Assembly (NCBI GenBank): GCA_017415025.1
Contig: JAFQJH010000025.1
Coordinates: forward strand, 1 to 64,000
Source of the DNA: Clostridia bacterium
GTDB taxonomy: Bacteria; Bacillota; Clostridia; Oscillospirales; Acutalibacteraceae
Reading direction: 5' to 3'
Length of the DNA: 64,000 nucleotides
The translations under genes and the position numbers were made by a program. Below, piece by piece: positions 41,853 through 50,023 of the stretch (position 1 is its first letter; every line of letters begins with the position of its first letter). The notes beneath the pieces are model-generated. The model made no database searches. It was given only the letters and a program-made list of their open reading frames with translations, and was not told the origin of the DNA.

Positions 41853-42713
41853 GTGGAAGTAGTAGGAATCCGTTTTAAAGAGGTCGGAAAAATATATTAT
41901 TTCGACCCGCTTGATATTAAATTCAGCAAGGGCGACCACGCTATCGTTGAAACCGTAAGAGGAATCGAATGCGGTGAGGTAGCAATGGAAAACCGTGAAA
42001 TTGACGATGAAGAAATCATAAAGCCGCTCAAGCCGATTATACGTCTTGCAACCGAGGAAGACCTTAAAATCGTAGAAACAAACAAGAAAAAGGAAAAGGA
42101 AGCTTTTGAAATATGTCTTAAAAAGATTGCGGCGCACAAGCTTGATATGAAGCTTGTTGACGTTGAATACACCTTTGACGGCAGTAAGGTTCTTTTCTAT
42201 TTCACGTCTGACGGCAGAGTCGATTTCCGTGAGCTTGTAAAAGACCTTGCAAGCGTTTTCAGAATAAGAATTGAACTTCGTCAGATCGGTGTCCGCGACG
42301 AATCGAAGATGAAGGGCGGACTCGGAATCTGCGGCAGACCCTTCTGCTGTAACAGCTTCCTCGGCGACTTCCAGCCCGTTTCCATCAAAATGGCAAAGGA
42401 GCAGGGACTTTCGCTCAACCCCACTAAAATCAGCGGTACCTGCGGAAGACTGATGTGCTGTCTGAAATATGAGCAGAATGCTTATGAGCATCTTCTGCAC
42501 GTCACCCCCAAGGTCGGCGCAATAGTTGATACGCCGCAGGGTAAGGGCACGGTTGTTGAGGTTAACCTTCTTAAAGGTATTCTTAAAATACGTCTTGACA
42601 GATATCCCGAGGCCGCTCCCGCTGTTTACAACAGAAAGGAAGTCAAGCTCATCAAGGATAAGCGTATCACGGTTGACAAGGCTGAAATTGATGCACTCAA
42701 GGATATTGAATAA
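41853..42713 (+). CDS. ricT: PSP1-domain protein RicT (YaaT)
   Basis: 286 residues of the PSP1 family; with RicA and RicF it forms the Y-complex, which carries Fe-S clusters and directs RNase Y processing in Bacillus. Cysteine motifs: GICGRPFCCNSFLGDF and GTCGRLMCCLKYE (about 152-167 and 194-206). GTG start with GGAGG 8 nt upstream. Immediately downstream of holB. Confidence 0.94.
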   Translation: MEVVGIRFKEVGKIYYFDPLDIKFSKGDHAIVETVRGIECGEVAMENREIDDEEIIKPLKPIIRLATEEDLKIVETNKKKEKEAFEICLKKIAAHKLDMKLVDVEYTFDGSKVLFYFTSDGRVDFRELVKDLASVFRIRIELRQIGVRDESKMKGGLGICGRPFCCNSFLGDFQPVSIKMAKEQGLSLNPTKISGTCGRLMCCLKYEQNAYEHLLHVTPKVGAIVDTPQGKGTVVEVNLLKGILKIRLDRYPEAAPAVYNRKEVKLIKDKRITVDKAEIDALKDIE

Positions 42714-42734
42714 ATTTCTTAAAGGAAGACGATT

Positions 42735-43256
42735 ATGAATTTCGAACAACTTGATAGAACCATTAAAGAAATCTGGATAAATGAAATCCAAAAAGATTAT
42801 AATGACGATATGATTTTGAACGAAGATACACTTAAAAATGTTCTGTATCATCACTTGCGTTCTCACCTTGAAAAGTCATTTGAATTAAATAGTTTCGTTA
42901 TATACACTGAGTGTACTAAATACGGTTTTTCAACAATTCACTCTCGACCTGATATGATTATCGTAGAAAAAGATACACAAAAAATAGTTGCAATTTTTGA
43001 AATAAAATATAAAACTGTTAGAAACTCTCGCGTAGAAGGTGCAGTATATTATGATTTTGATAAAGTCAAAGAATACATCAATACTCTCGATAGTGTTCAC
43101 AGTAAATGTAATTATTATATAGCCGCAATTACTTTAGGTGAATATAACAGACCTAACTGGCTCGACGGACGAAGTAAATGGGCTAAAGGCCGTGTTAATG
43201 AACTTATAGCTTATGAGCCAAATGAAACTCTTAGCTTTCAGGTAATCTCTCATTGA
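42735..43256 (+). CDS. PD-(D/E)XK-nuclease-fold protein of unknown role
   Basis: 173 residues. The motif P72-D73 (RPDMIIVEKD) and E89-I-K91 (FEIKYK) spaced 16 residues apart match the PD-(D/E)XK nuclease core. N-terminal part is helical. It is AT-rich compared with upstream genes and its codon use looks different, suggesting recent arrival at the end of a housekeeping operon. It could be a DNase of a small defence or repair system; no partner is nearby. Fold call from motif only. AAGGAAG SD. Confidence 0.7.
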   Translation: MNFEQLDRTIKEIWINEIQKDYNDDMILNEDTLKNVLYHHLRSHLEKSFELNSFVIYTECTKYGFSTIHSRPDMIIVEKDTQKIVAIFEIKYKTVRNSRVEGAVYYDFDKVKEYINTLDSVHSKCNYYIAAITLGEYNRPNWLDGRSKWAKGRVNELIAYEPNETLSFQVISH

Positions 43257-43262
43257 TTATGC

Positions 43263-43298
43263 AATAAAGCAGTGTCAATTATTCGACACTGCTTTATT
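43263..43298. terminator. Bidirectional terminator
   Basis: AATAAAGCAGTGTC (43263-43276) pairs with GACACTGCTTTATT (43285-43298); between convergent genes. Confidence 0.88.
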
Positions 43299-43304
43299 TG
43301 TTAT

Positions 43305-44504
43305 TTATAATGATTTCGCCGCTGATTTACCTGCTGTTATTCCGCTTGCCCACGCCCATTGAAGATTGAAGCCGCCGCAGGGTGCATCGACATTGAGCAA
43401 TTCGCCCGTGCAGTATAAGCCTTTTGTAATCTTCGATTCGAGAGTATTTATATCGAATTCATCAGTCACGGCACCGCCGACGGTTATCTGTGCGTTATCA
43501 AAGCCTCTTGTTCCCGTTACGGTGAAGGTAAGATGCTTAAGATTTTCCGACAGGGTAATTATTTGCTGATACTTTAATTCAGACATAATAACGTCTGCGC
43601 GCAGACCCGTTATTTTAATTAAATAATGACCGAGCTTTTTGGGAATAATTCCTGCAAGAGCCTCCTCGAGAAGCTGAGCGGGATTTCTTTTTTTGCAACG
43701 CTCGATGAAGGCTGATACGTCCTCTGCACGAAGCTCGGGAATAACGTTAAGCTCACAGATACATTTATTCCCCTTTGCACTGCGGCTGATGTCCATTACC
43801 GCTATGCCCGAAAGACCGTAATCCGCAAAAAGAATTTCACCCGATGAACGGTCGAGGATTTTCCCGTTATGAGTTTTCAGCGTAGCTTCAGCCTTAACTC
43901 TTATACCTTTGAGAACTCTTAGGTTTTCCTTGACGGTCAGTTGAACAAGACCGGGATAAAGCGGTGTTACCGAATGATTAAGGCTTTTGAGCAAATCGTA
44001 ACCGCTGCCGTCGGAGCCCTGTGAGGGTGAAGCCTTGCCGCCTGTTGAAACAATCAGCTTTTTTGCACGGATTTTTGAATTGATTATAAAAATCCCGTTC
44101 ACACTCTTGACAGACTCTGCTTTTGTTTCTGTCATAATTTCAATGCCGAGTCTTTCAATTTCAAAGCGCAGACAATCGAGCACGCTTGAGGCAGTATTAC
44201 TCATCGGATAAACTCTTGATTCGGAATCATTCACACATTCGAGACCGATTGAAGAAAAAAACGATACAATGCCTTCGGGAGGATATTTCGCCAGAACAGC
44301 AGCAACAAAAGGATTATTATAGCTTTCTGCTCCTGCGGTGAGATTTGTAAGATTGCATCTGCCGTTACCTGTGGCAAGAATTTTTTTACCCACTCTCGGC
44401 AATGCTTCGATAAGCAGAATTTCAGCCTTCGGTTTTTCTTTTTTTGCGCTGATTGCCGCCGCCATACCCGAAGCACCTGCTCCGATGATTGCTATATCAT
44501 ACAT
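43305..44504 (-). CDS. BaiN/HI0933-family flavoprotein
   Basis: 399 residues from the ATG at 44504 with AGAGGTGAG SD. FAD-dependent oxidoreductase: N-terminal dinucleotide site YDIAIIGAGASGMAAAIS, the HI0933 signature PRVGKKILATGNGRCNLTN (about 37-55), the C-terminal PCGGFNLQWAWASG. The family reduces various enones and includes BaiN of bile acid metabolism; the true substrate here is unknown. Its promoter lies at 44548-44576. Confidence 0.9.
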   Translation of the reverse strand: MYDIAIIGAGASGMAAAISAKKEKPKAEILLIEALPRVGKKILATGNGRCNLTNLTAGAESYNNPFVAAVLAKYPPEGIVSFFSSIGLECVNDSESRVYPMSNTASSVLDCLRFEIERLGIEIMTETKAESVKSVNGIFIINSKIRAKKLIVSTGGKASPSQGSDGSGYDLLKSLNHSVTPLYPGLVQLTVKENLRVLKGIRVKAEATLKTHNGKILDRSSGEILFADYGLSGIAVMDISRSAKGNKCICELNVIPELRAEDVSAFIERCKKRNPAQLLEEALAGIIPKKLGHYLIKITGLRADVIMSELKYQQIITLSENLKHLTFTVTGTRGFDNAQITVGGAVTDEFDINTLESKITKGLYCTGELLNVDAPCGGFNLQWAWASGITAGKSAAKSL

Positions 44505-44547
44505 TACTCTCACCTCTTTAGTAGCTGCCGAATAAATCGTTTTGATA

Positions 44548-44576
44548 ATATTATCATAAATCCTCAAACTTGACAA
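44548..44576 (-). promoter_or_regulatory. Promoter of flavoprotein gene
   Basis: Minus strand TTGTCA (44571-44576), 17-bp spacer, TAATAT (44548-44553). Confidence 0.6.
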
Positions 44577-44609
44577 TATTTATTTATATAACTATTGGAG
44601 GGACAGGAA

Positions 44610-44858
44610 ATGGTAATAGATTTATTTGCTGATAAAAGAGCCTTGTCCAAGGAGGACAAACTGATAACCAACGAAACCGGAAGGGTTGTTTCGGAGCTTA
44701 AAAAGGTGCGTTCGCTGTTCAACGAGGTAACGGACCCTTATGAAATTGAATCACTGATTTACAGAATGAAGGAGCTTGAGCTTCATTACAGCTTTCTTAT
44801 AAAGGAAGCAAAGCTCGGCAAAATCGTAAATCTTGATATTTACGGCGGTGAATTATGA
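44610..44858 (+). CDS. DUF2508 (YaaL-like) protein
   Basis: 82 residues from the ATG at 44610; SD GGAGGGACAGGAA. Charged helical protein of the DUF2508/YaaL group, found next to bofA in many spore formers. The C-terminal Y-x3-E-x3-L pattern (MKELELHYSFLIKEAK) matches the family. Function unknown. Overlaps bofA by 4 nt. Confidence 0.8.
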   Translation: MVIDLFADKRALSKEDKLITNETGRVVSELKKVRSLFNEVTDPYEIESLIYRMKELELHYSFLIKEAKLGKIVNLDIYGGEL

Positions 44859-45109
44859 GAATTGCTTTTATAATTATTTTTGTTATAGCGGGAACAGCGG
44901 TATTGTTCTCAATGATTAAAAGCGGTCATCCGATAAAAAGACTTTTTACGTCAGTAGTTCAGGGTATTGCTTCTATGATGGCGGTAAACGTACTCGGGCT
45001 TTTGACGGGAGTTACGATTGCCGTAAATTGGTATACCCTGTTCACGGTTTCCCTGTTCGGAATTCCGTCAGCAATATCAATAGTGCTTATGGATGCATTT
45101 TTAATTTAA
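44855..45109 (+). CDS. bofA: BofA, inhibitor of pro-sigma-K processing
   Basis: 84-residue double-spanning membrane protein; in Bacillus BofA holds SpoIVFB inactive in the mother-cell engulfment membrane until SpoIVB relieves it. The conserved part VVQGIASMMAVNVLGLLTG lies mid-protein; C-terminus ends GIPSAISIVLMDAFLI, typical for the family. Linked to DUF2508 as in Bacillus. Both BofA and SpoIVB are thus encoded in this window, although SpoIVFA/B are not. Confidence 0.9.
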   Translation: MRIAFIIIFVIAGTAVLFSMIKSGHPIKRLFTSVVQGIASMMAVNVLGLLTGVTIAVNWYTLFTVSLFGIPSAISIVLMDAFLI

Positions 45110-45112
45110 TTA

Positions 45113-45141
45113 TTGAGTTTTAATTCGATATGTTGTATAAT
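45113..45141 (+). promoter_or_regulatory. Promoter upstream of the second repeat element
   Basis: TTGAGT (45113-45118), 17-bp spacer, TATAAT (45136-45141). It faces the element at 45149-45426 and the metallophosphoesterase gene beyond it. Confidence 0.6.
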
Positions 45142-45148
45142 AACAAAG

Positions 45149-45426
45149 TTAGGGTAACGGTAATAATCCGAACCTGCCCGAAAGCGAGCCTTTTCAGCGC
45201 TTTTTGGCGTTTCGGCTTTGAAAGGCGTCAGCCTGTCGGCACCCTCAACATCCAAAAATCATCTGAAAAATCTCAGCTTTCGGGTCGAAGATTTTTTATC
45301 GAGAGGATTTTTGTCAATTCAAGGCAAAAACACAGCCAATCCTTGCGGATTGGCGAGTATTTTAACGAAGAAGTGGCAGAAATCATCCGATAAAAAACAC
45401 GATTCGGATTACTACCGTCACCCTAA
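45149..45426. mobile_element. MITE-like inverted-repeat element
   Basis: About 278 bp, no plausible coding capacity. Ends: TTAGGGTAACGGTAATAATC (from 45149) and its inverted partner ending 45426 in ACCCTAA, with 20 of 22 matches in the core (45151-45172 and 45403-45424). Internal hairpins include GCCAATCC/GGATTGGC at 45343-45363. Contains GATTTTTGTC....CAAGGCAAAAA as in the element at 34.9 kb. It lies between a promoter and the SD of the metallophosphoesterase gene, so it would be transcribed as a long 5' UTR. Confidence 0.65.
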
Positions 45427-45440
45427 GGACGTGATCAGAT

Positions 45441-46265
45441 TTGACGGCAAAGGTTAAAAGATGTATTATTCTGCTTCTTGCACTCGCGGTCGTTTTGTTT
45501 TCCGTCTGGTTTTACAATAACTTCACTTTAAAAATCACAGAAGAAACAGTTACCTCCGAAAAGGTTGAAGGTGAAATAAAAATCGTAGTAATGTCTGACC
45601 TTCATTCCTTCCGTTTCGGAAAGGACAACCTGAAGCTTATCGAAAAAACGAAGAAGCTGTCTCCCGACCTTATCTTCTTTGTCGGGGATATCTATTCGAG
45701 AGGACAGACAAGTAAAATCGGTCAGGCTGTCAGCCTTCTTGAAAGCCTTGGTAAAATTGCCGACGTATACGTTGTGACAGGCGACCACGATACAGACGAG
45801 CTGTATAAGAACGAGCTGAAAAAGGCTGAAAACGTCACCTTGCTCGATTATACAAAAAAGGATATAGCCGTAAAAGGCAACGAGCTTTCTTTATATGGAA
45901 TTGATAACGTTTATTTTTCTTCGACCTTTGACCTTGGCAATGAATTTGACACACCGTCAGAAAATCGGTTGAACATCCTGCTTTCACATATTCCGTCAAT
46001 TGAGCATTACGGAGATTTCGGATTTGATTTTATCTTCTGCGGTGATACTCACGGCGGTATGGTGAGACTTCCGTTTCTTAACGGTCTTTATTTTAACGGT
46101 TATCTTTTGCCTGAGCTCACCTATAACGGTATTGTAACCGACAAGGGGCTTTTTGAATTTGAAAACACAAGTCTGTTTGTAACATCGGGGCTCGGAAATT
46201 ATCCGTTGCCTCTGCGTTTTAACAACAGACCCGAAATTTGTTTAATAACAATTAAAGGAGAGTAA
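45441..46265 (+). CDS. Membrane-anchored metallophosphoesterase
   Basis: 274-residue calcineurin-like phosphoesterase with an N-terminal membrane helix (about 8-26). Metal motifs: VVMSDLHSFRFG (about 49-60), DLIFFVGDIYSRG, VTGDHDTDE (the usual GNHD is GDHD here), LLSHIPS and FCGDTHGG. TTG start with AAGGACG 11 nt upstream; the SD lies against the end of the repeat element. Similar to YaeI-type membrane phosphodiesterases; substrate unknown. 3 nt before thyA. Confidence 0.85.
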   Translation: MTAKVKRCIILLLALAVVLFSVWFYNNFTLKITEETVTSEKVEGEIKIVVMSDLHSFRFGKDNLKLIEKTKKLSPDLIFFVGDIYSRGQTSKIGQAVSLLESLGKIADVYVVTGDHDTDELYKNELKKAENVTLLDYTKKDIAVKGNELSLYGIDNVYFSSTFDLGNEFDTPSENRLNILLSHIPSIEHYGDFGFDFIFCGDTHGGMVRLPFLNGLYFNGYLLPELTYNGIVTDKGLFEFENTSLFVTSGLGNYPLPLRFNNRPEICLITIKGE

Positions 46266-46268
46266 AAA

Positions 46269-47114
46269 ATGAGCTACGCTGACAAATTGTTTATTGATAT
46301 GTGTAAAAACATCCTCGAAAACGGCACTGACACAAAGGGAGAAAAGGTGCGCCCCGTATGGGAGGACGGTACACCTGCATACACACAGAAGCTTTTCTGC
46401 GTTGTAAACAGATATGACCTTAAAAAGGAGTTTCCCGCACTTACCCTGCGCCGTACGGCTTTCAAATCCTGCGTTGATGAAATTCTCTGGATATGGCAGA
46501 AGAAATCCAACAACATAAATGAGCTGAACTCTCATATCTGGGATTCCTGGGCTGACGAGGACGGCAGTATCGGCAAGGCATACGGCTATCAGCTCGGCGT
46601 TAAGCACAAGTACAAGGAAGGTATGTTCGACCAGGTTGACAGAGTTATCTATGACCTAAAGAACAACCCGTTCAGCCGTCGTATTATGACCAACATCTAC
46701 AATCACCACGATCTGAGCGAAATGGGTCTTTACCCCTGCGCATACAGTATGACCTTCAACGTTACTCAGGGCGAAAACGGCAGACTCGTGCTCAACGGTA
46801 TTCTTAACCAGAGAAGTCAGGACGTGCTTGCAGCCAACAATTGGAACGTTGTTCAGTACAGCGTGCTTCTTCATATGTTCGCTCAGGTATGCGATATGGA
46901 AATCGGTGAGCTTGTTCACGTTATAGCGGACGCTCACATCTATGACAGACACATCCCCGTAATTGAGGAGCTTATCAAGCGTGAGCCTCTCCCTGCTCCG
47001 ACCTTCTGGATAAATCCCGAAATCAAGGACTTCTACGATTTCACCGTTGACGATTTCAGACTTGACGGATATGAAACACACGAACAGATTAAAAACATTC
47101 CGATTGCGGTATGA
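46269..47114 (+). CDS. thyA: Thymidylate synthase
   Basis: 281 residues; makes dTMP from dUMP using methylene-tetrahydrofolate. Catalytic C157 in LYPCAYS, folate/dUMP residues in RRTAFKSCVDEILW and the LNQRSQDVLAANNWNV stretch. Length fits the short ThyA family. AAAGGAG SD. Followed after 9 nt by folA, which regenerates the oxidised folate ThyA produces. Confidence 0.97.
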   Translation: MSYADKLFIDMCKNILENGTDTKGEKVRPVWEDGTPAYTQKLFCVVNRYDLKKEFPALTLRRTAFKSCVDEILWIWQKKSNNINELNSHIWDSWADEDGSIGKAYGYQLGVKHKYKEGMFDQVDRVIYDLKNNPFSRRIMTNIYNHHDLSEMGLYPCAYSMTFNVTQGENGRLVLNGILNQRSQDVLAANNWNVVQYSVLLHMFAQVCDMEIGELVHVIADAHIYDRHIPVIEELIKREPLPAPTFWINPEIKDFYDFTVDDFRLDGYETHEQIKNIPIAV

Positions 47115-47123
47115 GGTAGAAAT

Positions 47124-47612
47124 ATGAAATTGATTGTTGCAGTTGATAAGGAATGGAACATCGGAAACAAAAACGACCTTTTGTTTTACATCCCCGATGA
47201 CCTTAAGTTCTTCCGCTCGCAGACCGTGGAAAAGGTTTGCGTTATGGGAAGAAAGACTCTTGAATCCTTCCCCGGATCAAAGCCCCTGAAAAACAGGGTA
47301 AATATTGTTCTTTCAAGAAATGCAGACCTTGAGGTTGAGGGTGCAACCTTTGTTAAGGACATTGACGAATTAAAGGAAGAGCTGAAAAAATACAACTCCG
47401 ACGACGTTTACATTATCGGCGGAGAGACAATTTACACCCTGCTTCTTCCGATGTGCGACACAGCGGTAATAACACATATTGACGCTGTTGCGGATGAGGC
47501 TGACAAGAAGTTTCCTGCGCTCTCCCCTGACGAATGGATGCTCGCCGAGGATTCAGGCGAAAAAGAATGTAACGGATATAAGTTCCGTTGGTGCGAATAT
47601 AAGAGAAAGTAA
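47124..47612 (+). CDS. folA: Dihydrofolate reductase
   Basis: 162 residues; reduces dihydrofolate to tetrahydrofolate with NADPH. MKLIVAVDKEWNIGNKNDLLF start, PDDLKFF with the catalytic acidic residue, CVMGRKTLESF, and VYIIGGETIY. Standard length. Transcribed with thyA and the metallophosphoesterase, and closed by a terminator. Confidence 0.96.
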   Translation: MKLIVAVDKEWNIGNKNDLLFYIPDDLKFFRSQTVEKVCVMGRKTLESFPGSKPLKNRVNIVLSRNADLEVEGATFVKDIDELKEELKKYNSDDVYIIGGETIYTLLLPMCDTAVITHIDAVADEADKKFPALSPDEWMLAEDSGEKECNGYKFRWCEYKRK

Positions 47613-47616
47613 TTAC

Positions 47617-47658
47617 AAAACACTTGTAAAGCCGATAAAGCATTTACAAGTGTTTTTC
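47617..47658. terminator. Terminator after thyA-folA
   Basis: AAAACACTTGTAAA (47617-47630) pairs with TTTACAAGTGTTTT (47643-47656), T-run follows; also serves the convergent gene at 47672. Confidence 0.88.
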
Positions 47659-47671
47659 TTTGTTTGTTTAT

Positions 47672-49294
47672 TTATTTTTTAGTGCTTTTCCATTCGAGCC
47701 AGGTAAAAATCACGGTTGCAAGAGCACCGCCGCCTATACCGATGTAGCTGAAAACAGGATTTTCTTTCATAAATGTAAATATTTCTGAAATTGATTTACC
47801 TTCCATAACAAAGAGGAGCAAGGGTGCTATAAGAGAAAATCCGAGAGAAAACAGCACAAACACGATAAGCAGAGCGAAGAGATTAAGCTTTTTATCGCGT
47901 GTTAATACATTGTTGAAGTCATAATCTGACTTTTCCTGCTTTTTAAGTTCAGCCTTTCTGACAGCGGCTTCTGTGATTCTTTTCGTGTTTTCTTCATAAG
48001 TCTCGGCGGACATTGATTCGCAATAAAGCGTTGAAATAATCGAGAAAGCTGCTTTTCCGTTATTATCAAACATCGTCGAGTAAATATCCGTTACGGCATC
48101 ATCACTCTTATTAAAAATCACGCCTACGATAATATTGGTGTTGATTACCCCATCCTGCCAGACAGACCAACAGTGTATATGATGCTCAGCGTATTTTTTG
48201 CACGATACAACATAAGACATATTGTATGACCTGAACATAGTCGGCTTCATCACTCTGTCTTTTTTATAAAAGTCGGGATAAGAGCCCTCATATCCGAGTG
48301 AGTTCATCCGCTTTGTAATGAGGTTTTTATGGTTTTCAAAAGCTTCTTGTGAAACACTATCCTCAAGATATGAAGGTATACCCTCCTGACTTTCGACCAG
48401 CATATTGAAAATTTCACGCCAGAAGGGCTCGTATTTCTTCTTGCAGAGCGCAGGGGTCAGTAAGTCAAACGGGGATTTTAATACATTATGAAGATTATAT
48501 TTTTTGATAAGCTCATACAACTGAGGCGGTATTGTTGCACTCTCAATCAATCTGACACCTGCAATGTGTCTGACAAGCGCAGAAATCCGCTTTTCTTTAT
48601 CAGTCGCAAGACCGCTTTCAAGATGTGCATTGATATTGTCAGCAATCGCTTTTATGTATTGCCACGGGGTATCAATAAGCGGAATAAAAATTGAGTCAGC
48701 AACCGCGTTATATACCTTAAATACAGTTGACAAATTGCTGAATTTAATCTGACATCCTAAATCGTTATGATAATCTTTAAATTCAATGAAATATGAATCA
48801 TCGTTTTTGGTCAGATATATTGCATCGTAATCTACCGAAGTAATACTTTCTGTAATTCTTTTTCCGCTTGCTTGCACCTCAGCCGATTCAAAAGTAAGCT
48901 CGTGCAGAACACTTTCTGCAAACTCAACAAGCTTTGCCTGAGACTGAGTGATATTCAGCACAAAGCTGTTATTGTTTGATTCAAAATAGTCCTTGATATA
49001 ATCTGCATTATCAAAATCATTAAGCGCTTCAAAAAGCTCTTCCCGATTTATCTGTAACAATCTTTCATATTCTTTATTTGATTTTTTAAGTAATGATGCG
49101 ATTTCTTTTATTTTAAACGGCTCTCTGAAGAGATTTCTTGTTTTCTCCTCTGTCCACATCAAAGTGCTTCTTACATAATCGTTTTCAAGCTCTTTTCGCA
49201 GAGTCTCGGTAAAAAAAGCTTCATCATTTCTGCTTTCATACAAGATTTCATAGAGAGACGATAAAACCGCTAGCTCTTTTGAGATTTCTGTCAT
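47672..49294 (-). CDS. Large membrane protein with PD-(D/E)XK-like motif, unknown function
   Basis: 540 residues, no family recognised. A large soluble N-terminal part (about 1-460) has D157 (YDAIYL) and E171-F-K173 (FIEFKDY) 14 residues apart, the pattern of a PD-(D/E)XK nuclease core. Two membrane helices lie near the C-terminus (about 470-492 and 512-532) with a short Lys-rich tail. ATG overlaps the stop of the histidine phosphatase gene by one base (TAATG). It is the last gene of an operon with two glycosyltransferases and the phosphatase. The nuclease reading is a motif-level guess. Confidence 0.6.
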   Translation of the reverse strand: MTEISKELAVLSSLYEILYESRNDEAFFTETLRKELENDYVRSTLMWTEEKTRNLFREPFKIKEIASLLKKSNKEYERLLQINREELFEALNDFDNADYIKDYFESNNNSFVLNITQSQAKLVEFAESVLHELTFESAEVQASGKRITESITSVDYDAIYLTKNDDSYFIEFKDYHNDLGCQIKFSNLSTVFKVYNAVADSIFIPLIDTPWQYIKAIADNINAHLESGLATDKEKRISALVRHIAGVRLIESATIPPQLYELIKKYNLHNVLKSPFDLLTPALCKKKYEPFWREIFNMLVESQEGIPSYLEDSVSQEAFENHKNLITKRMNSLGYEGSYPDFYKKDRVMKPTMFRSYNMSYVVSCKKYAEHHIHCWSVWQDGVINTNIIVGVIFNKSDDAVTDIYSTMFDNNGKAAFSIISTLYCESMSAETYEENTKRITEAAVRKAELKKQEKSDYDFNNVLTRDKKLNLFALLIVFVLFSLGFSLIAPLLLFVMEGKSISEIFTFMKENPVFSYIGIGGGALATVIFTWLEWKSTKK

Positions 49295-50010
49295 TATTTT
49301 ACCTCCCGATTTCTTTCAAGATGAGCTGTGTTGTTGAGATAGCAAAGCTCAATATCAAAGCCGTAGGGACCTGTGTTTTCTTTATAAATAATGATTTTTG
49401 TTACGCCCGTATTGTCAAATGCGGGGTCAAAAAGACGGGTATCCTGCGCCTTGATTGCGTGCAGGAAAATATCGGTATTAAAGCCGCCGTGAGCAACGCA
49501 CATTACCCTTTCGCCGTTGCGATATCGCTCTTTAAGGTAAGCGATTACACTCTCGGCTCTTTTGCGGTGAGAAGCCTGATTCTGTCCGTCACCGTTTACA
49601 AGATATCCGCTGACATCTATTCCCTCGGGTGCAAGGATTCTGCCGTCAAATTCAGCGTTCAGCTCATCAAAGGTAACTGCCGAATAATCCTCACCCACTC
49701 CGCACTCAATAAGCCAAGGCATAGTGTAAATATGCTTGTCAGAGCACTCATTCTTGTTAAGAGCATAATAAGCCGTCATTGTTGCACGGCGCAAAGGACT
49801 TGCGTAAACTGCATCAAATTTTACGTCCTTATAATACTCACCGAGCTGTTCTGCCTGATGCTTGCCGAGCTCGGTCAGCGGCGGATTTTCGCGCTGATCG
49901 CGTGTCAGCTCCTCGGCGGGCACACCGTAACCATCCTTGATATTCATACAGGACTGGCCGTGGCGGACGATATAAAGCTCCATTTCAATTACGGGTGTTA
50001 CTTTTGACAT
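49294..50010 (-). CDS. Histidine phosphatase family protein
   Basis: 238 residues of the phosphoglycerate-mutase-like family. RHGQSCMN (about 15-22) carries the phospho-His, PLRRATMTA the second motif, and CVAHGGFNTDIFL the second catalytic His. Likely a broad or small-molecule phosphatase. AGGAG SD directly upstream. Sits between a GT2 glycosyltransferase (13 nt) and the unknown membrane protein. Confidence 0.88.
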   Translation of the reverse strand: MSKVTPVIEMELYIVRHGQSCMNIKDGYGVPAEELTRDQRENPPLTELGKHQAEQLGEYYKDVKFDAVYASPLRRATMTAYYALNKNECSDKHIYTMPWLIECGVGEDYSAVTFDELNAEFDGRILAPEGIDVSGYLVNGDGQNQASHRKRAESVIAYLKERYRNGERVMCVAHGGFNTDIFLHAIKAQDTRLFDPAFDNTGVTKIIIYKENTGPYGFDIELCYLNNTAHLERNREVK

Positions 50011-50023
50011 CTTGATTCTCCTG

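Noticed and set aside
41847-42866. 339-codon minus-strand frame antisense to ricT
   Set aside because: The plus-strand frame is a clear RicT with conserved cysteines and SD; the antisense frame has none.
45130-45393. Open frame of 87 codons inside the second inverted-repeat element
   Set aside because: It covers palindromic repeat sequence, has no clear SD and the translation has no domain; it looks like a repeat shadow.
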